64,000 bases of DNA from Brucella sp. 21LCYQ03. GTDB lineage: Bacteria; Pseudomonadota; Alphaproteobacteria; Rhizobiales; Rhizobiaceae. Position 1 is the stretch's first letter. Each line of letters opens with the position of its first letter. The stretch spans positions 62,001 to 126,000 of the forward strand of contig NZ_JAMJWE010000003.1 in NCBI RefSeq assembly GCF_023554105.1, in the 5' to 3' direction. The notes beneath the pieces are model-generated. The model ran no database searches. It was given only the letters and a program-made list of their open reading frames with translations, and was not told where the DNA came from. Below, one piece after another: positions 1 to 9,429 of the stretch. The position numbers and the translations under genes are program-made.

Positions 1-1165
1 TGCGGCGTCTATCGCCTGCGTGACCGGCGCGTTTTTGCATGAAGGTGGCGGAGCGTTTCACTCGAACTCCGGCATCTTCAAGATGGACAAGCGCGAGATC
101 GAAGGTCAGGTAATGCAGGATAAGAGCCTGCGCTTTCTTGATCAGTCGAAGATCGGTCGCATTCTGACAGGTGACAGCGAAGCGCTTTATGGTGGCCCGC
201 CTGTCATGGCGATGCTTATCCAGAACACCAATCCGATGAACGTAACGCCGGAGCAGCGCCTTGTGCGCAAAGGCTTTGCACGAGAAGACTTGTTCGTCGC
301 TGTGCATGAGCAGTTCATGACGGATACGGCCAAAATGGCTGATGTTGTGCTGCCAGCGACCACGTTCCTCGAACATGATGATATTTATCGTGGTGGCGGG
401 CAGCAGCATGTGGTGCTCGGTCCAAAGCTGATCGAACCGCTTGCCGAAGCGCGTCCGAACATCTTTGTCATCAACGAACTGGCTGAGCGCTTGGGTGTTG
501 CACATCTGCCTGGCTTTCATGTCGATGAGCGTACGCTGATCGACAATATGAATGCCAACAGCGATCTACCGCATTTCGATGAACTCAAAGAAAAGCGTTT
601 TGTCGATTTGCAGCCGCCTTTTGAAGAAGCGCATTACATCAATGGCTTTAAATGGCCTGATGGCAAGTTCCGTTTCAAACCAGATTGGACGGGTAGTCCG
701 TCACCCAATAAGCCGCCGGAAGTGATGGGGCTTCAAGGTCCACATCACAACATGCCCGAGTTTCCGGACCACTGGAATGTGATCGAGGCTGTGGATGCTG
801 AGCATCCATTCCGTCTTGCAACGTCTCCGGCGCATAATTTTCTGAACTCGACCTTTGCCGAAACCGCAACGTCGCTTGCTAAGGAGATCAGGCCAGAGCT
901 TCTCATTCACCCGGATGATGCGGCTCAACTTGATATTGCGGACGGTGAACGGATCGAAATTGGCAATCATCGCGGCGAAGTGGTTCTGCATGCCGTACTG
1001 TGCGCTGGTCAAAAGCGCGGTGTTGTTGTGTCCGAAGGTATTTTCCCGAATTCGACATTTGAGCGCGGTGAGGGGATCAATACGCTGATTGGTGCTGAGC
1101 CTGCAGCTCCATATGGTGGATTGGCAGTTCACGACACGAAAATCTGGGTGAGAAAAGTCGCTTGA
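1..1165 (+). CDS. Molybdopterin-dependent oxidoreductase, C-terminal part (5' end outside window)
   Basis: The reading frame is open from base 2 to the TGA at 1163-1165, so this is the last ~387 residues of a larger enzyme. It looks like the formate dehydrogenase/DMSO reductase superfamily. The stretch with NPMNVTPEQ, then ADVVLPATTFLEHDD, is the usual cofactor-binding region in which an organic or metal substrate channel meets the bis-MGD cofactor. The last ~110 residues (from about HPFRLATSPAHNFLNST) form the molydopterin dinucleotide-binding barrel that ends these proteins. The N-terminal 4Fe-4S segment is not in the window, so the substrate cannot be assigned. A dispersed repeat and a terminator follow directly. 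Confidence 0.85.
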   Translation, partial: AASIACVTGAFLHEGGGAFHSNSGIFKMDKREIEGQVMQDKSLRFLDQSKIGRILTGDSEALYGGPPVMAMLIQNTNPMNVTPEQRLVRKGFAREDLFVAVHEQFMTDTAKMADVVLPATTFLEHDDIYRGGGQQHVVLGPKLIEPLAEARPNIFVINELAERLGVAHLPGFHVDERTLIDNMNANSDLPHFDELKEKRFVDLQPPFEEAHYINGFKWPDGKFRFKPDWTGSPSPNKPPEVMGLQGPHHNMPEFPDHWNVIEAVDAEHPFRLATSPAHNFLNSTFAETATSLAKEIRPELLIHPDDAAQLDIADGERIEIGNHRGEVVLHAVLCAGQKRGVVVSEGIFPNSTFERGEGINTLIGAEPAAPYGGLAVHDTKIWVRKVA

Positions 1166-1166
1166 A

Positions 1167-1215
1167 GCGCATCCTGAAAAGTGAGAATCGGTTTTTCGGA
1201 AAAGATGCGCGTTAA
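1167..1215. repeat. Dispersed palindromic repeat, copy 1
   Basis: An imperfect palindrome bounded by GCGCATCC and GATGCGCG arms, with GAAAAGTG and CGGTTTTTCGGAAAA inside. Related copies lie at 27494-27540 and 34235-34270. It resembles the short palindromic intergenic elements (RIME-like) common in Rhizobiales. It sits directly after a stop codon. Confidence 0.6.
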
Positions 1216-1226
1216 ATATCTAAAAC

Positions 1227-1263
1227 AAGGCCCGCGTCGAATTTATGTTCGGCGCGGGCTTTG
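1227..1263. terminator. Convergent bidirectional terminator
   Basis: GCCCGCG and CGCGGGC form a stem around a ~16-nt loop, with T-rich flanks on both sides. It separates the convergent oxidoreductase (+) and DUF992 (-) genes and probably serves both. Confidence 0.65.
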
Positions 1264-1279
1264 AATTTATAGGATTGAA

Positions 1280-1804
1280 TTAGCCTGCGTAGTTCAGCTT
1301 AAGCTTCGAAAAGCCAACAGCTGCATTAAGACCCTTCTGGCCCTGCAACGAGATCGGCTGAAGCGAAATTGTCTTCCACGAACCGCCGGTCAGAATGTTG
1401 GTGCCAGCACCAATGCCGATAGCAGCATTTGCTGATGCGCCGACATAGCGGCCCTTCAACGCGCCTTCTGGACGAACGGTTGGAGCCCAAACGGCCCATG
1501 CAAGCTGTCCGCCATTTACGAAGCCGACATCAACGCCGAGTTTGGTGATGTTACCGGTGTAGCGTTCTACTGGTCCCTGACCGCGAACTGGCTTGAACAC
1601 GCAATCAACATCTTGCTGACTGCCGATGATGACACCGATCGCAGGTGAAAGCTCGCAGGAAAGCGTACCGACTTCGGAGCGCGGCTGTGTGCGCGCCGAT
1701 GAAGGCGAAGCGACATAATCCGCAGCAATGGCAGGAGCAGTCATTGCGATAGCTGAACCAATAGCCATGACCGACAGGAGGGAAGTCGAAAAACGGAGAG
1801 ACAT
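1280..1804 (-). CDS. DUF992 family secreted protein
   Basis: A 174-residue protein starting at the ATG at 1804, which has an AGAGGA ribosome site just upstream; a longer in-frame version from 1894 has no such site. The N-terminus is a classical signal peptide (hydrophobic core SLLSVMAIGSAIAM, cleavage near APAIAA). The mature part carries the GTLSCELSPAIGVIIGS motif and a second cysteine (DVDCVFKP), then a glycine-rich C-terminal half, as in the DUF992 family of alphaproteobacteria. Its function is unknown; a periplasmic location is inferred from the signal peptide. Confidence 0.8.
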   Translation of the reverse strand: MSLRFSTSLLSVMAIGSAIAMTAPAIAADYVASPSSARTQPRSEVGTLSCELSPAIGVIIGSQQDVDCVFKPVRGQGPVERYTGNITKLGVDVGFVNGGQLAWAVWAPTVRPEGALKGRYVGASANAAIGIGAGTNILTGGSWKTISLQPISLQGQKGLNAAVGFSKLKLNYAG

Positions 1805-1977
1805 GATGTTGTCCTCTAAAAATAAACACATACTGGAAGAGACGCTTATGCGAATCTCAAGGGCTGCCGAAGCAGCTTCCCTTACGAACCTCAATTAGGG
1901 CATTTTCGCGAGAATTAAAGTTTTGTTAACAAAAAAATTAGGGTGTGATGAAGTTGCCGCTTATTTATGCCGATAAG

Positions 1978-2595
1978 CTAAGCACTGATAACCATTGCAT
2001 CCTGCGACAAGCCAGTTTCTGTGTCGCCACTTGCAAACTTGCTGAGCGCAAGCGCGTAAAGCTTATGCTCTGCCTTCAAGACGCGTGCGGCAAGAGCGCT
2101 CTCCGTGTCGCCATCGATGATGGGGACAGCGGCCTGCGCCAGAATAGGGCCTTCGTCCATGCCTTCCGTCACCAGATGCACGGTGCATCCCGCGAGTTTC
2201 ATGCCAGCATCAAGCGCACGCTGATGCGTGTGCAGCCCAGCAAAAAGCGGCAGCAGAGAAGGGTGGATATTGAGTATGCGGCCCTCGTAAGGCGCAATAA
2301 ACTTAGCCGACAACAGCCGCATATAGCCTGCCAAGCAGATAATATCCGGGTTGAGCAGCGCAAGTGCCTCAAGGATTGCATCTTCATGTGCATCCTTGGA
2401 GGCATAATCTTTGCGGCTGAAGACCTGCGTTGCGATGCCAGCGGCCTGCGCTTTCGCGAGGCCACCTGCATCTGACTTATCAGAGAAAACCGAGACAATC
2501 TCAGCTGGAAAATCGGGTGCCTGAGCAGCGCGGATCAGCGCCTCCATATTGGAGCCGCCGCCCGAGATGAAAATGACGACCCGTTTGCGGCTCAT
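1978..2595 (-). CDS. purN: Phosphoribosylglycinamide formyltransferase
   Basis: A 205-residue GAR transformylase. It transfers a formyl group from 10-formyl-THF to GAR in step three of purine synthesis. The N-terminus has the phosphate-binding loop [14 protein letters not shown]. The catalytic segment [10 protein letters not shown] holds the conserved Asn and His, and MDEGPI holds the catalytic Asp. Length is normal for the family. It overlaps the upstream purM by four bases (ATGA), which indicates translational coupling in a purM-purN operon on the minus strand. Confidence 0.95.
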   Translation of the reverse strand: MSRKRVVIFISGGGSNMEALIRAAQAPDFPAEIVSVFSDKSDAGGLAKAQAAGIATQVFSRKDYASKDAHEDAILEALALLNPDIICLAGYMRLLSAKFIAPYEGRILNIHPSLLPLFAGLHTHQRALDAGMKLAGCTVHLVTEGMDEGPILAQAAVPIIDGDTESALAARVLKAEHKLYALALSKFASGDTETGLSQDAMVISA

Positions 2596-3671
2596 AGTGC
2601 AAGCGTGCCCTGATATACAACGCCTTCGCCTTCGCGCTTGACCATGCGACCGAGCGTGACAACGTTTTCGCCTTCAGCTGCGAGTGCTGCAACGACTTCA
2701 TCAACCTTGTCTGGCGAGACAACGGCGATCATGCCAATGCCGCAATTGAAAGTGCGCAGCATTTCAAGAGGCTCGACGCCGCCAGTCTTGGCAAGCCACG
2801 AGAACACGGCTGGAACATCGATTGCATCGAGATTGACTTCGGCTGCAAGACCTTCCGGCAGAACGCGCGGGATATTGTCCGGGAAACCGCCACCAGTGAT
2901 ATGTGCAAGCGCCTTGATGCCATCTGATGCTTTGATTGCAGCAAGCAGCGGCTTCACATAAATGCGGGTAGGGGTCAGCAGCGCTTCGCCGAGTGTCTTG
3001 CCTTCTGCGAAAGGTGCATCGGATTTCCAGCCAAGACCAGAGATTTCAACAATGCGGCGTACAAGCGAGAAGCCGTTGGAGTGAACGCCCGAAGACGAAA
3101 GACCAAGAATAACGTCGCCTTCTGCAACATCACCCTGTGGCAGCAGACGATTGCGCTCAGCTGCACCAACAGCAAAACCTGCAAGGTCATAATCGCCATC
3201 ACGATACATGCCCGGCATTTCAGCGGTTTCGCCACCAATCAGTGCGCAACCAGCTTGTAAGCAACCTTCTGCAATTCCGGAAACGATAGCGACACCCTGA
3301 TCAGGTGAGAGCTTTCCGGTTGCAAAATAGTCGAGGAAGAAAAGCGGTTCTGCGCCCTGAACGACAAGATCATTCACGCACATGGCGACGAGGTCGATAC
3401 CGACAGTGTCGTGCTTATCTGCATCGATAGCAATTTTGAGCTTGGTGCCGACGCCGTCATTTGCCGCAACCAGAACAGGATCGGTAAAGCCTGCAGCTTT
3501 CAAATCAAACAGGCCACCAAAGCCACCAATTTCGCCATCAGCGCCGGGACGACGCGTAGAGCGAACCAGCGGCTTGATCTTGTCGACCATCAGGTTGCCC
3601 GCATCAATATCGACACCGGCCTCCGCATAGGTCAGTCCATTTTTTGGGGTGGAGTTATTTTCAACGGTCAT
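2592..3671 (-). CDS. purM: Phosphoribosylformylglycinamidine cyclo-ligase (AIR synthetase)
   Basis: A 359-residue AIR synthetase that closes FGAM to AIR with ATP in purine biosynthesis. It begins [14 protein letters not shown] and has the PurM signature region [18 protein letters not shown], then [11 protein letters not shown] in the ATP-binding half and [13 protein letters not shown] near the C-terminus. I chose the ATG at 3671 because AGGAG precedes it; an extra 60 in-frame residues upstream are atypical and low-complexity. It is the first gene of purM-purN, and its promoter must lie in the 293-bp divergent gap shared with the perM-like gene. Confidence 0.95.
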   Translation of the reverse strand: MTVENNSTPKNGLTYAEAGVDIDAGNLMVDKIKPLVRSTRRPGADGEIGGFGGLFDLKAAGFTDPVLVAANDGVGTKLKIAIDADKHDTVGIDLVAMCVNDLVVQGAEPLFFLDYFATGKLSPDQGVAIVSGIAEGCLQAGCALIGGETAEMPGMYRDGDYDLAGFAVGAAERNRLLPQGDVAEGDVILGLSSSGVHSNGFSLVRRIVEISGLGWKSDAPFAEGKTLGEALLTPTRIYVKPLLAAIKASDGIKALAHITGGGFPDNIPRVLPEGLAAEVNLDAIDVPAVFSWLAKTGGVEPLEMLRTFNCGIGMIAVVSPDKVDEVVAALAAEGENVVTLGRMVKREGEGVVYQGTLAL

Positions 3672-3964
3672 GACCTGCTCCTGAAACTGGGAGTGGATAT
3701 TTAAGGGCGCAATGACATGAGATGGCTTATCCTGCAAGGCCACAGAGCCGGAAAAGCGCAAAACAGCGCAGGAATCTGCGGAAAATTGCCAGCGTGAGGA
3801 TTTATAGTCACCACACCCGTTTGCACTGGAACTTGTCTCTCGCATGTGCATTGCATTGTTTGTGCGTTGGACCGACTATCTTTCTCAGCCATCGTTCAAA
3901 AATAGTAATATAGCTATATGATCAAATAGTGCTACCGGCCTGTCTTTGCAGAGAATGGATTAAC

Positions 3965-5218
3965 ATGGTCAAGAAACCCGCGGCCCTAAGCGCGAAAGCG
4001 AGCGATACAGCGAGCAAATCAATACAGCAGTCCGAAGCTGTAGCGCGCGATGGCGATATTCACGTCAATGTCGAAGTCGGTGGCTTCACAGGATCTGGCG
4101 TGCGTCGTCAGGCGATGTTCTGGACCGGAACGCTGATCATTTTCCTGTTGTTTCTGGTCGTTTTTAGCCCGGTTTTGCTCCCTTTCGTGGCAGGTATGGC
4201 GCTGGCCTACTTCCTTGATCCTGTTGCAGACAGGCTAGAGAAATTCGGACTTTCGCGATTAGCTGCAACCATTCTGATTTTGTTGCTGTTCCTGATGATC
4301 CTCGTCGTTGGTTTGATGATCATCATTCCGATCCTTGCGACACAGCTTGTGGATTTCATCTCTAAGCTGCCGGATTACATCTCGCAGCTGCAGGCGCTTA
4401 TGGCGAATGAAAACTCGCAATGGCTCAAGCGCTACATCGGCATTGACAGTTCCGTCATTCAGGAAAACCTCAGCGCACTGCTTCAGCAAGGGGCTGGTTT
4501 TCTATCCACATTGCTTCAGTCCCTGTGGAATTCGGGGAAATCTCTGATTGATATTGCGGGTCTTTTCATCGTTACGCCGGTGGTCGCGTTCTACATGCTT
4601 CTTGATTGGGATCGCATGGTTGACCGCATCGATTCATGGGTGCCGCGCAAGCAGCTTTATACCGTTCGCGGCATCGCGCGTGACATGGATGCAGCAGTTG
4701 CCGGCTTCGTTCGCGGGCAGGGTACTTTGTGCCTCATTCTTGGCACTTATTACGCCATTTGCCTGACCTTAACCGGACTTAATTTTGGCCTGTTGATCGG
4801 CTTTTTTGCCGGTCTAATCAGCTTTATTCCCTATATTGGTTCCTTTGTCGGACTGGCGCTCGCAATCGGTGTTGCACTGGTGCAGTTCTGGCCGGATTGG
4901 ATCATGATTGTGGCTGTCGCAGGCGTGTTTTTCTTAGGTCAATTCGTGGAAGGAAATATCCTACAGCCGAAGCTTGTCGGCTCGTCCGTAGGGCTGCATC
5001 CGGTCTGGCTTATGTTTGCTCTGTTCGCCTTCGGTTCTCTGTTTGGCTTCACTGGAATGCTGGTTGCAGTGCCTGCTGCGGCAGCAGTCGGGGTGCTTGT
5101 GCGTTTTGCGTTGAATCGCTATCTCCATTCTCCGATGTATGATCCGGTTTATAAGCGCTCTGAACCCGATGAGGGGCTGCTGATTGAAGCTGGCGACAAT
5201 GCAGGCAAAGAGAAATGA
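3965..5218 (+). CDS. AI-2E (PerM) family transporter
   Basis: A 417-residue inner-membrane protein with about seven to eight hydrophobic segments. One pair is near the N-terminus (MFWTGTLIIFLLFLVVFSP, then ATILILLLFLMILVVGLM), followed by a soluble stretch around residues 125-180, and a C-terminal cluster including FIPYIGSFVGLALA and LVGSSVGLHPVWLMFALFAF. That last motif is typical of the AI-2E/PerM family. The substrate cannot be read from sequence; members range from AI-2 export to Na+/H+ antiport. The start at 3965 fits the family better than an upstream in-frame ATG. It is followed 39 bp later by hdaA. Confidence 0.85.
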   Translation: MVKKPAALSAKASDTASKSIQQSEAVARDGDIHVNVEVGGFTGSGVRRQAMFWTGTLIIFLLFLVVFSPVLLPFVAGMALAYFLDPVADRLEKFGLSRLAATILILLLFLMILVVGLMIIIPILATQLVDFISKLPDYISQLQALMANENSQWLKRYIGIDSSVIQENLSALLQQGAGFLSTLLQSLWNSGKSLIDIAGLFIVTPVVAFYMLLDWDRMVDRIDSWVPRKQLYTVRGIARDMDAAVAGFVRGQGTLCLILGTYYAICLTLTGLNFGLLIGFFAGLISFIPYIGSFVGLALAIGVALVQFWPDWIMIVAVAGVFFLGQFVEGNILQPKLVGSSVGLHPVWLMFALFAFGSLFGFTGMLVAVPAAAAVGVLVRFALNRYLHSPMYDPVYKRSEPDEGLLIEAGDNAGKEK

Positions 5219-5257
5219 AATTAGAACGTAACCGGGTGAGATTTTCAGGAGAAAGCG

Positions 5258-5956
5258 ATGAGTGACGCACCGCGTCAGATTCCGCTCGCTCTTGAGCATC
5301 AGCCCGGTTATCACCGTGAAGACATTATGGTCACGGGGTCAAATCGCGCGGCGGTAGATCTTATTGATCGCTGGCCGAACTGGGTGTCGCCGGTGGTTAT
5401 TTTGGCTGGTCCGACGGGCGCTGGAAAAACACATCTGGCGGAAGTCTGGCGTGCAGCAACCGGAGCGCTGCTGGTTGATCCAAAATCCATCAGTGAGACA
5501 GTGGTCCATGGTGCCGCCGAATATCCTGTGCTGATTGATAATATCGGTGGTGCACGTTTTGATGAAACCGGCTTGTTTCATCTCATCAATAGTGTTCGGC
5601 AGAATGCAGCGCTTGGTCCGGGACCATCGCTGCTAATGACTTCACGCCTTTTGCCAGCCAATTGGAAAGTCAAACTTCCCGATCTTGCATCGCGGCTTAA
5701 AGCTGCAACGGTTGTGGAAATTGCAGAGCCGGACGATATGTTGCTTGGTGGCGTCATTCACAAGCTTTTCGCTGATCGACAGATCAGTGTAGAGCCGCAT
5801 GTGGTGAGCTATCTGGTTAGCCGCATTGAGCGTTCGCTTTTGTCTGCAATCCAAATTGTGGATCGCCTTGATCGCGTGGCGATGGAGCAAAAGACCCGTA
5901 TCACCCGCACGCTTGCCGCACAGGTTTTATCAGAAACTGGTCACGATAAGGCATGA
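5258..5956 (+). CDS. hdaA: HdaA, DnaA-related AAA+ regulator of replication initiation
   Basis: A 232-residue DnaA-like ATPase that lacks the C-terminal DNA-binding domain of DnaA, as in Hda. Residues 6-11, QIPLAL, match the sliding-clamp-binding motif of Hda proteins. The P-loop is GPTGAGKTHLAE (about residues 50-61) and Walker B is PVLIDNIGG. In Escherichia and Caulobacter, Hda with the DNA-loaded clamp stimulates ATP hydrolysis by DnaA. A good ribosome site (AGGAG) precedes the start. It overlaps the downstream epimerase gene by four bases, so perM, hdaA and the epimerase are probably one transcript. Confidence 0.88.
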   Translation: MSDAPRQIPLALEHQPGYHREDIMVTGSNRAAVDLIDRWPNWVSPVVILAGPTGAGKTHLAEVWRAATGALLVDPKSISETVVHGAAEYPVLIDNIGGARFDETGLFHLINSVRQNAALGPGPSLLMTSRLLPANWKVKLPDLASRLKAATVVEIAEPDDMLLGGVIHKLFADRQISVEPHVVSYLVSRIERSLLSAIQIVDRLDRVAMEQKTRITRTLAAQVLSETGHDKA

Positions 5957-6822
5957 AGGTAGCTGTCACCGGAGCCAGTGGATTCATCGGTGGCGCTGTT
6001 GTTCAGCAGTTGGTTGGCGAGGGGCATGAGGTTGTCGCGCTTTCGCGCCATGATTTGTCTGAACCCAATTTCACGGATGTTGATACCGTCATTCATTGTG
6101 CTGCGCTGGCGCATCGAACTGGTGCCGAACGCCCGCAGGCGGATGAATTTGATGCCGTCAATCACCGCCTGACCATTGCGCTCGCCGAGAGAGCAAAGCA
6201 ATGCGGTGTGCGTCGTTTTATCTTCGTGTCGACAATCTACACAATTGCAGGCAATCCATCGCCGCTGACGCCTGATATGCCGTTGTCACCGCGCGATGAT
6301 TATGGTCGTGCCAAAGCAAGAGCAGAAGCTGCGCTCCTAAACATGACGGATATAGAAATTGTCATCGCGCGACCTGTGCTTGTGTACGGGCCAGATGCGC
6401 GTGCTAATCTTCGAGCGTTGATGAAGCTCTGTGACACAGCTTTGCCGCTGCCATTCGGTTTGGCCAATAATCGGCGCAGCTTTGTGTCGCTTGAGAATGT
6501 TGCGCGCGCACTCGTATTTCTTAACGCCGCGCAATCAGAGCAGGTCTCAGGTAAAATATTTCATCTTGCAGAGCCAGAAACACGTTCTACACGCGAACTG
6601 GTTTCAAAAGCCCGCAAAGCGCTGGGGCGTCCTCAAAGGCTGGTTCCTGTCCCAGCCTTTACAATGAAAACATTACTGACGCTGGTCGGCAGAAAAACGC
6701 TCTATGAGCAATTGTTCGGCGACATGGTCGCCGATACATCGTCACTGCTTGCTATTGGATTCAAATACCTGCCGGGAGACGCGCAAATTGCTGCTATGGC
6801 AAAGGCCGCCAGAAAGAATTAG
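5953..6822 (+). CDS. NAD-dependent epimerase/dehydratase family protein
   Basis: A 289-residue extended short-chain dehydrogenase. The N-terminal Rossmann motif is VTGASGFIGGAVVQ. HCAALAHR and FIFVSTIYTIAG carry the usual downstream positions, and YGRAKARAEA supplies the catalytic YxxxK. Family members of this size act on nucleotide sugars, for example UDP-glucose 4-epimerase-like enzymes or dTDP-4-dehydrorhamnose reductase-like ones. The exact substrate is not evident. Start overlaps the hdaA stop (ATGA). It ends convergently with, and overlapping by four bases, the SH3 gene on the other strand. Confidence 0.8.
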   Translation: MKVAVTGASGFIGGAVVQQLVGEGHEVVALSRHDLSEPNFTDVDTVIHCAALAHRTGAERPQADEFDAVNHRLTIALAERAKQCGVRRFIFVSTIYTIAGNPSPLTPDMPLSPRDDYGRAKARAEAALLNMTDIEIVIARPVLVYGPDARANLRALMKLCDTALPLPFGLANNRRSFVSLENVARALVFLNAAQSEQVSGKIFHLAEPETRSTRELVSKARKALGRPQRLVPVPAFTMKTLLTLVGRKTLYEQLFGDMVADTSSLLAIGFKYLPGDAQIAAMAKAARKN

Positions 6823-7613
6823 TTCTTCTGCCCCACGGCCATTGGTGGCTGAATGCGAGCCTTCTGGGTCAAAACCTGTGCAGGTGTTGCCGGTTCGGAC
6901 TTCTTTGCAACCGAACCTGTCGTCATCATTTGCGCAGTGTCTGGTTTATTGCGGCCACCACGCAACTCGTCTTCATGCACCCAGCCAATCATATTGGTTG
7001 ATGGAACGACGACGCGATGCCACTTGCCGGTCTTACCATAGGAGCGCATTTCGCGTCCGCTTTCGACAGTACCGATAGCGGGTGATTTATCCCATGCATT
7101 CTTGTGAATGGTGAGTTTTGTGCGGGCGTAGATCACAGACGGCGAATGCGCTGGTGTATTTGTGCCACGCGGCGGCATTGGCAATGCACGAGCAGATGCC
7201 GGAGGTGGCGGCGGAGGCGCTATTTTTTGCGTCGGCATTGGTGGCTTTGGAGCTTGGATAGCGGCTTGCTGAACAGGCTTAGACAGCGTGGGCGCAACAG
7301 CAACTGCAGGGCGCGGAACAGGTCCAACAGCACCAGCATAATCTTTAGCGGGAGTTTTTCTCTCGACAGGTTGTCTGGCTTCGGTTCTGGCCGGAGCAGA
7401 TGGAGCGGCTTTTGGGGCAGGCCGCTGAAAAAGCGCAGTGAAAGCAGCTTGCGGGCTCTTATGCTGTGCCGTGGCCCACAGGCTGAACGCACCCAGCGCA
7501 AGAATGGCGCCAAGTGCCAGAATTGGCGCGGATGAACCTGAATTACCCTTGCCTCTGGTCGAACGCCCGGTAGAGCGTTTTGCAGGGCGGGAACTCCGTT
7601 TCCGTGTTGCCAT
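6819..7613 (-). CDS. SH3 domain-containing membrane-anchored protein
   Basis: 264 residues in three parts. Residues 1-27 are basic and low-complexity (TRKRSSRPAKRSTGRS). One membrane segment follows (APILALGAILALGAFSLWAT). A long Pro/Ala-rich linker runs to about residue 160, including PPPPPP-type runs. A bacterial SH3 domain occupies about residues 160-220 (KLTIHKNAWDKSPAIGTVESG, KWHRVVVPSTNMIGWVHED). The topology suggests an inner-membrane anchor with a periplasmic SH3 module, as in alphaproteobacterial cell-envelope proteins that contact peptidoglycan. No enzymatic domain is visible. It is convergent with the epimerase gene. Confidence 0.75.
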   Translation of the reverse strand: MATRKRSSRPAKRSTGRSTRGKGNSGSSAPILALGAILALGAFSLWATAQHKSPQAAFTALFQRPAPKAAPSAPARTEARQPVERKTPAKDYAGAVGPVPRPAVAVAPTLSKPVQQAAIQAPKPPMPTQKIAPPPPPPASARALPMPPRGTNTPAHSPSVIYARTKLTIHKNAWDKSPAIGTVESGREMRSYGKTGKWHRVVVPSTNMIGWVHEDELRGGRNKPDTAQMMTTGSVAKKSEPATPAQVLTQKARIQPPMAVGQKN

Positions 7614-7691
7614 ATGTCTTGTCCCCTGTCCGAATCGCTACAGGAAGACACTAATATGTCTTCCTTGGCATTTGGTTACCGGGGTTTAATT

Positions 7692-8396
7692 TCAGACGGA
7701 GCGAGTGAGGCCGCCATCCACGCGCAGGTTCTGACCAGTTATATAGGCAGCACCTTCTGACGCAAGAAACGCGACGGTTGCGGCGATTTCTTCGCTTTTG
7801 CCATAGCGCTGTAAGGGCACGCTGTCGCGGCGTTCTTCGGTTGCGGGCAGGCTGTCGATCCAGCCTGGCAGCACGTTGTTCATACGGATGTTGTCCGCAG
7901 CATAGGTATCCGCAAATACCTTGGTGCACGAAGCAAGCCCAGCACGGAATACGGCTGATGTCGGGAACATTGAGCTTGGTTCAAATGCCCATGCCGACGA
8001 GATGTTGATGATTGTGCCGGATTTCTGCTTTTGCATGTATGGCACTACGAGACGGCTCGGGCGAACGACATTCAGGAAATAGGTGTCGAGACCTTTGTGC
8101 CAGTCTTCGTCGGTAATATCGAGAATCGGTGCGCGGGGACCATGGCCCGCACTGTTAACGAGCGTATCAATACGCCCCCATTTTTCGACTGTCAGATCGA
8201 CGAGCTTTTTGAGATCATCAACGGACTGATTAGAGCCCGTTACACCAATGCCACCAAGCTCTTTGGCCAAGGCTTCACCTTTACCTGATGACGAAAGGAT
8301 GGCGACAGCAAAGCCGTCTGCGGCCAGACGCTTGGCTGAGGCTGCACCCATGCCGCTGCCGCCTGCTGTGATAAGCGCTACTTTTTTCTCTGACAT
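7692..8396 (-). CDS. SDR-family oxidoreductase with atypical active site
   Basis: A 234-residue classical short-chain dehydrogenase fold. The nucleotide-binding motif TAGGSGMGAASA is near the N-terminus, NSAGHG follows, and the catalytic-Ser region INISSAW is present. The C-terminus has the usual LASEGAAYITGQ and DGG motifs. At the position where the YxxxK pair is expected, the sequence is S147-AVF-R151, aligned through the following RAGLASCTK segment, so neither Tyr nor Lys is there. It may bind nucleotide without normal SDR catalysis, or use another mechanism. Its substrate is unknown. Confidence 0.75.
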   Translation of the reverse strand: MSEKKVALITAGGSGMGAASAKRLAADGFAVAILSSSGKGEALAKELGGIGVTGSNQSVDDLKKLVDLTVEKWGRIDTLVNSAGHGPRAPILDITDEDWHKGLDTYFLNVVRPSRLVVPYMQKQKSGTIINISSAWAFEPSSMFPTSAVFRAGLASCTKVFADTYAADNIRMNNVLPGWIDSLPATEERRDSVPLQRYGKSEEIAATVAFLASEGAAYITGQNLRVDGGLTRSV

Positions 8397-8508
8397 TTCC
8401 TGATCCTAAGGTGATGAAATTGTTTCAATATGGAGAAAGTAGCGGACGCTATTAAAATCCCAAATGAATTTTCTTGAATTTAAGATTTCATGGCGCTGTT
8501 TGGCCAAT

Positions 8509-8534
8509 AAAAACGCCGCAATCGCGGCGTTTTT
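8509..8534 (-). terminator. Rho-independent terminator of the 51-residue gene
   Basis: AAAAACGCCGC and GCGGCGTTTTT form a perfect stem with a short loop, followed by T residues on the minus strand. It lies just after the stop of the small gene at 8556-8711. Confidence 0.8.
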
Positions 8535-8555
8535 GAATGAAAGTGTTAAAGCAGT

Positions 8556-8711
8556 CTATTCCTGTACGGATGGCTTTTCCGTCGAAAAACTTACGCCCGA
8601 AGTAGAAGCGACGCGTTTCTCACTCGCTTCTTTTTGCTGCAACGCATTGCGGATTGCGGCCCACTCATTTTCGTGGCGGCGATAAAGTGCATCTGAAGTC
8701 TGGATGTCCAT
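8556..8711 (-). CDS. Small hypothetical protein (51 aa)
   Basis: A short acidic protein beginning MDIQTSDALYRRHENEW. The start at 8711 is fixed by GGAGGA six bases upstream; longer in-frame starts at 8723 and 8783 lack a site. The middle, WAAIRNALQQKEASEKR, is likely helical. No membrane segment or known domain is seen. A dedicated strong terminator follows, which supports it being a real gene. Function unknown. Confidence 0.6.
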   Translation of the reverse strand: MDIQTSDALYRRHENEWAAIRNALQQKEASEKRVASTSGVSFSTEKPSVQE

Positions 8712-8870
8712 TTGATCCTCCATTGGCTTGGCAGGCAAATAACATGGAGTGCAAAGAATCGTTGCATCACAAACCGTAAGCATTTGAAATCTTAATCGGT
8801 TTATATGTTTACAACCGATTTAGACTCACAACTTTTCGCCAGGTTGCCGCATCCTTCTCATTCTAAAGGA

Positions 8871-9017
8871 TTAGTTTTCCTGAATGGAAACGCCGCCTTC
8901 ACCGATTTTCATTTCAATACCGGAGGGCTTGGTTTCCTCCTGATAGGTGTAAACGGCAAAACCCGCCACGACGACAATGAGAGCACCAATAATAAGATAA
9001 AGACCGTTGCGATTCAC
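8871..9017 (-). CDS. Small membrane protein (48 aa, GTG start)
   Basis: A 48-residue protein starting at the GTG at 9017, with AGGAG eight bases upstream. It begins MNRNGLYLIIGALIVVVAGF, which is one transmembrane helix, followed by a charged tail (TYQEETKPSG, then MKIGEGGVSIQEN). The architecture suggests a single-span inner-membrane protein with a short soluble tail. It is too short for standard gene callers in many annotations. It belongs to a type of small protein seen in Rhizobiales; no function can be assigned. Confidence 0.7.
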   Translation of the reverse strand: MNRNGLYLIIGALIVVVAGFAVYTYQEETKPSGIEMKIGEGGVSIQEN

Positions 9018-9201
9018 TCTGGAACTCCTGAAATTCTAACGATGCCTTTAAAACGCTTGAGCGAATTGTTGGTTCCTGATGCATGCTGAAATGTTAACAA
9101 AGGCCCGTAACAAGCTGTGTGTGAATAAAGATCTGTGATTTTCCTTTTAGCACTTGCTTTATGTTCGCTGATTATCTAGGGAAGAGCCGCTTACAAAGCA
9201 T

Positions 9202-9278
<77 letters not shown>

Positions 9279-9429
9279 TTTTTCAAGACAATTTATCAAG
9301 TAACAATGTCGCATCTCTATGCTGTGACGTGCGCCTTTATCGCGTTGACATGGTATGACGTGTGAACTATTCCCTTGTTGAAATTACTGCCCGTCACTGG
9401 GCTTAAGAATATAGATCAAGGTTCTTCAA

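Noticed and set aside
3672-3851. 60-residue N-terminal extension of PurM
   Set aside because: The upstream codons are low-complexity and lack a ribosome site, whereas the internal ATG at 3671 has AGGAG and gives the normal PurM N-terminus.
8805-9089. 94-residue plus-strand frame
   Set aside because: It is the shadow of the 48-residue minus-strand membrane protein, which has a proper ribosome site.
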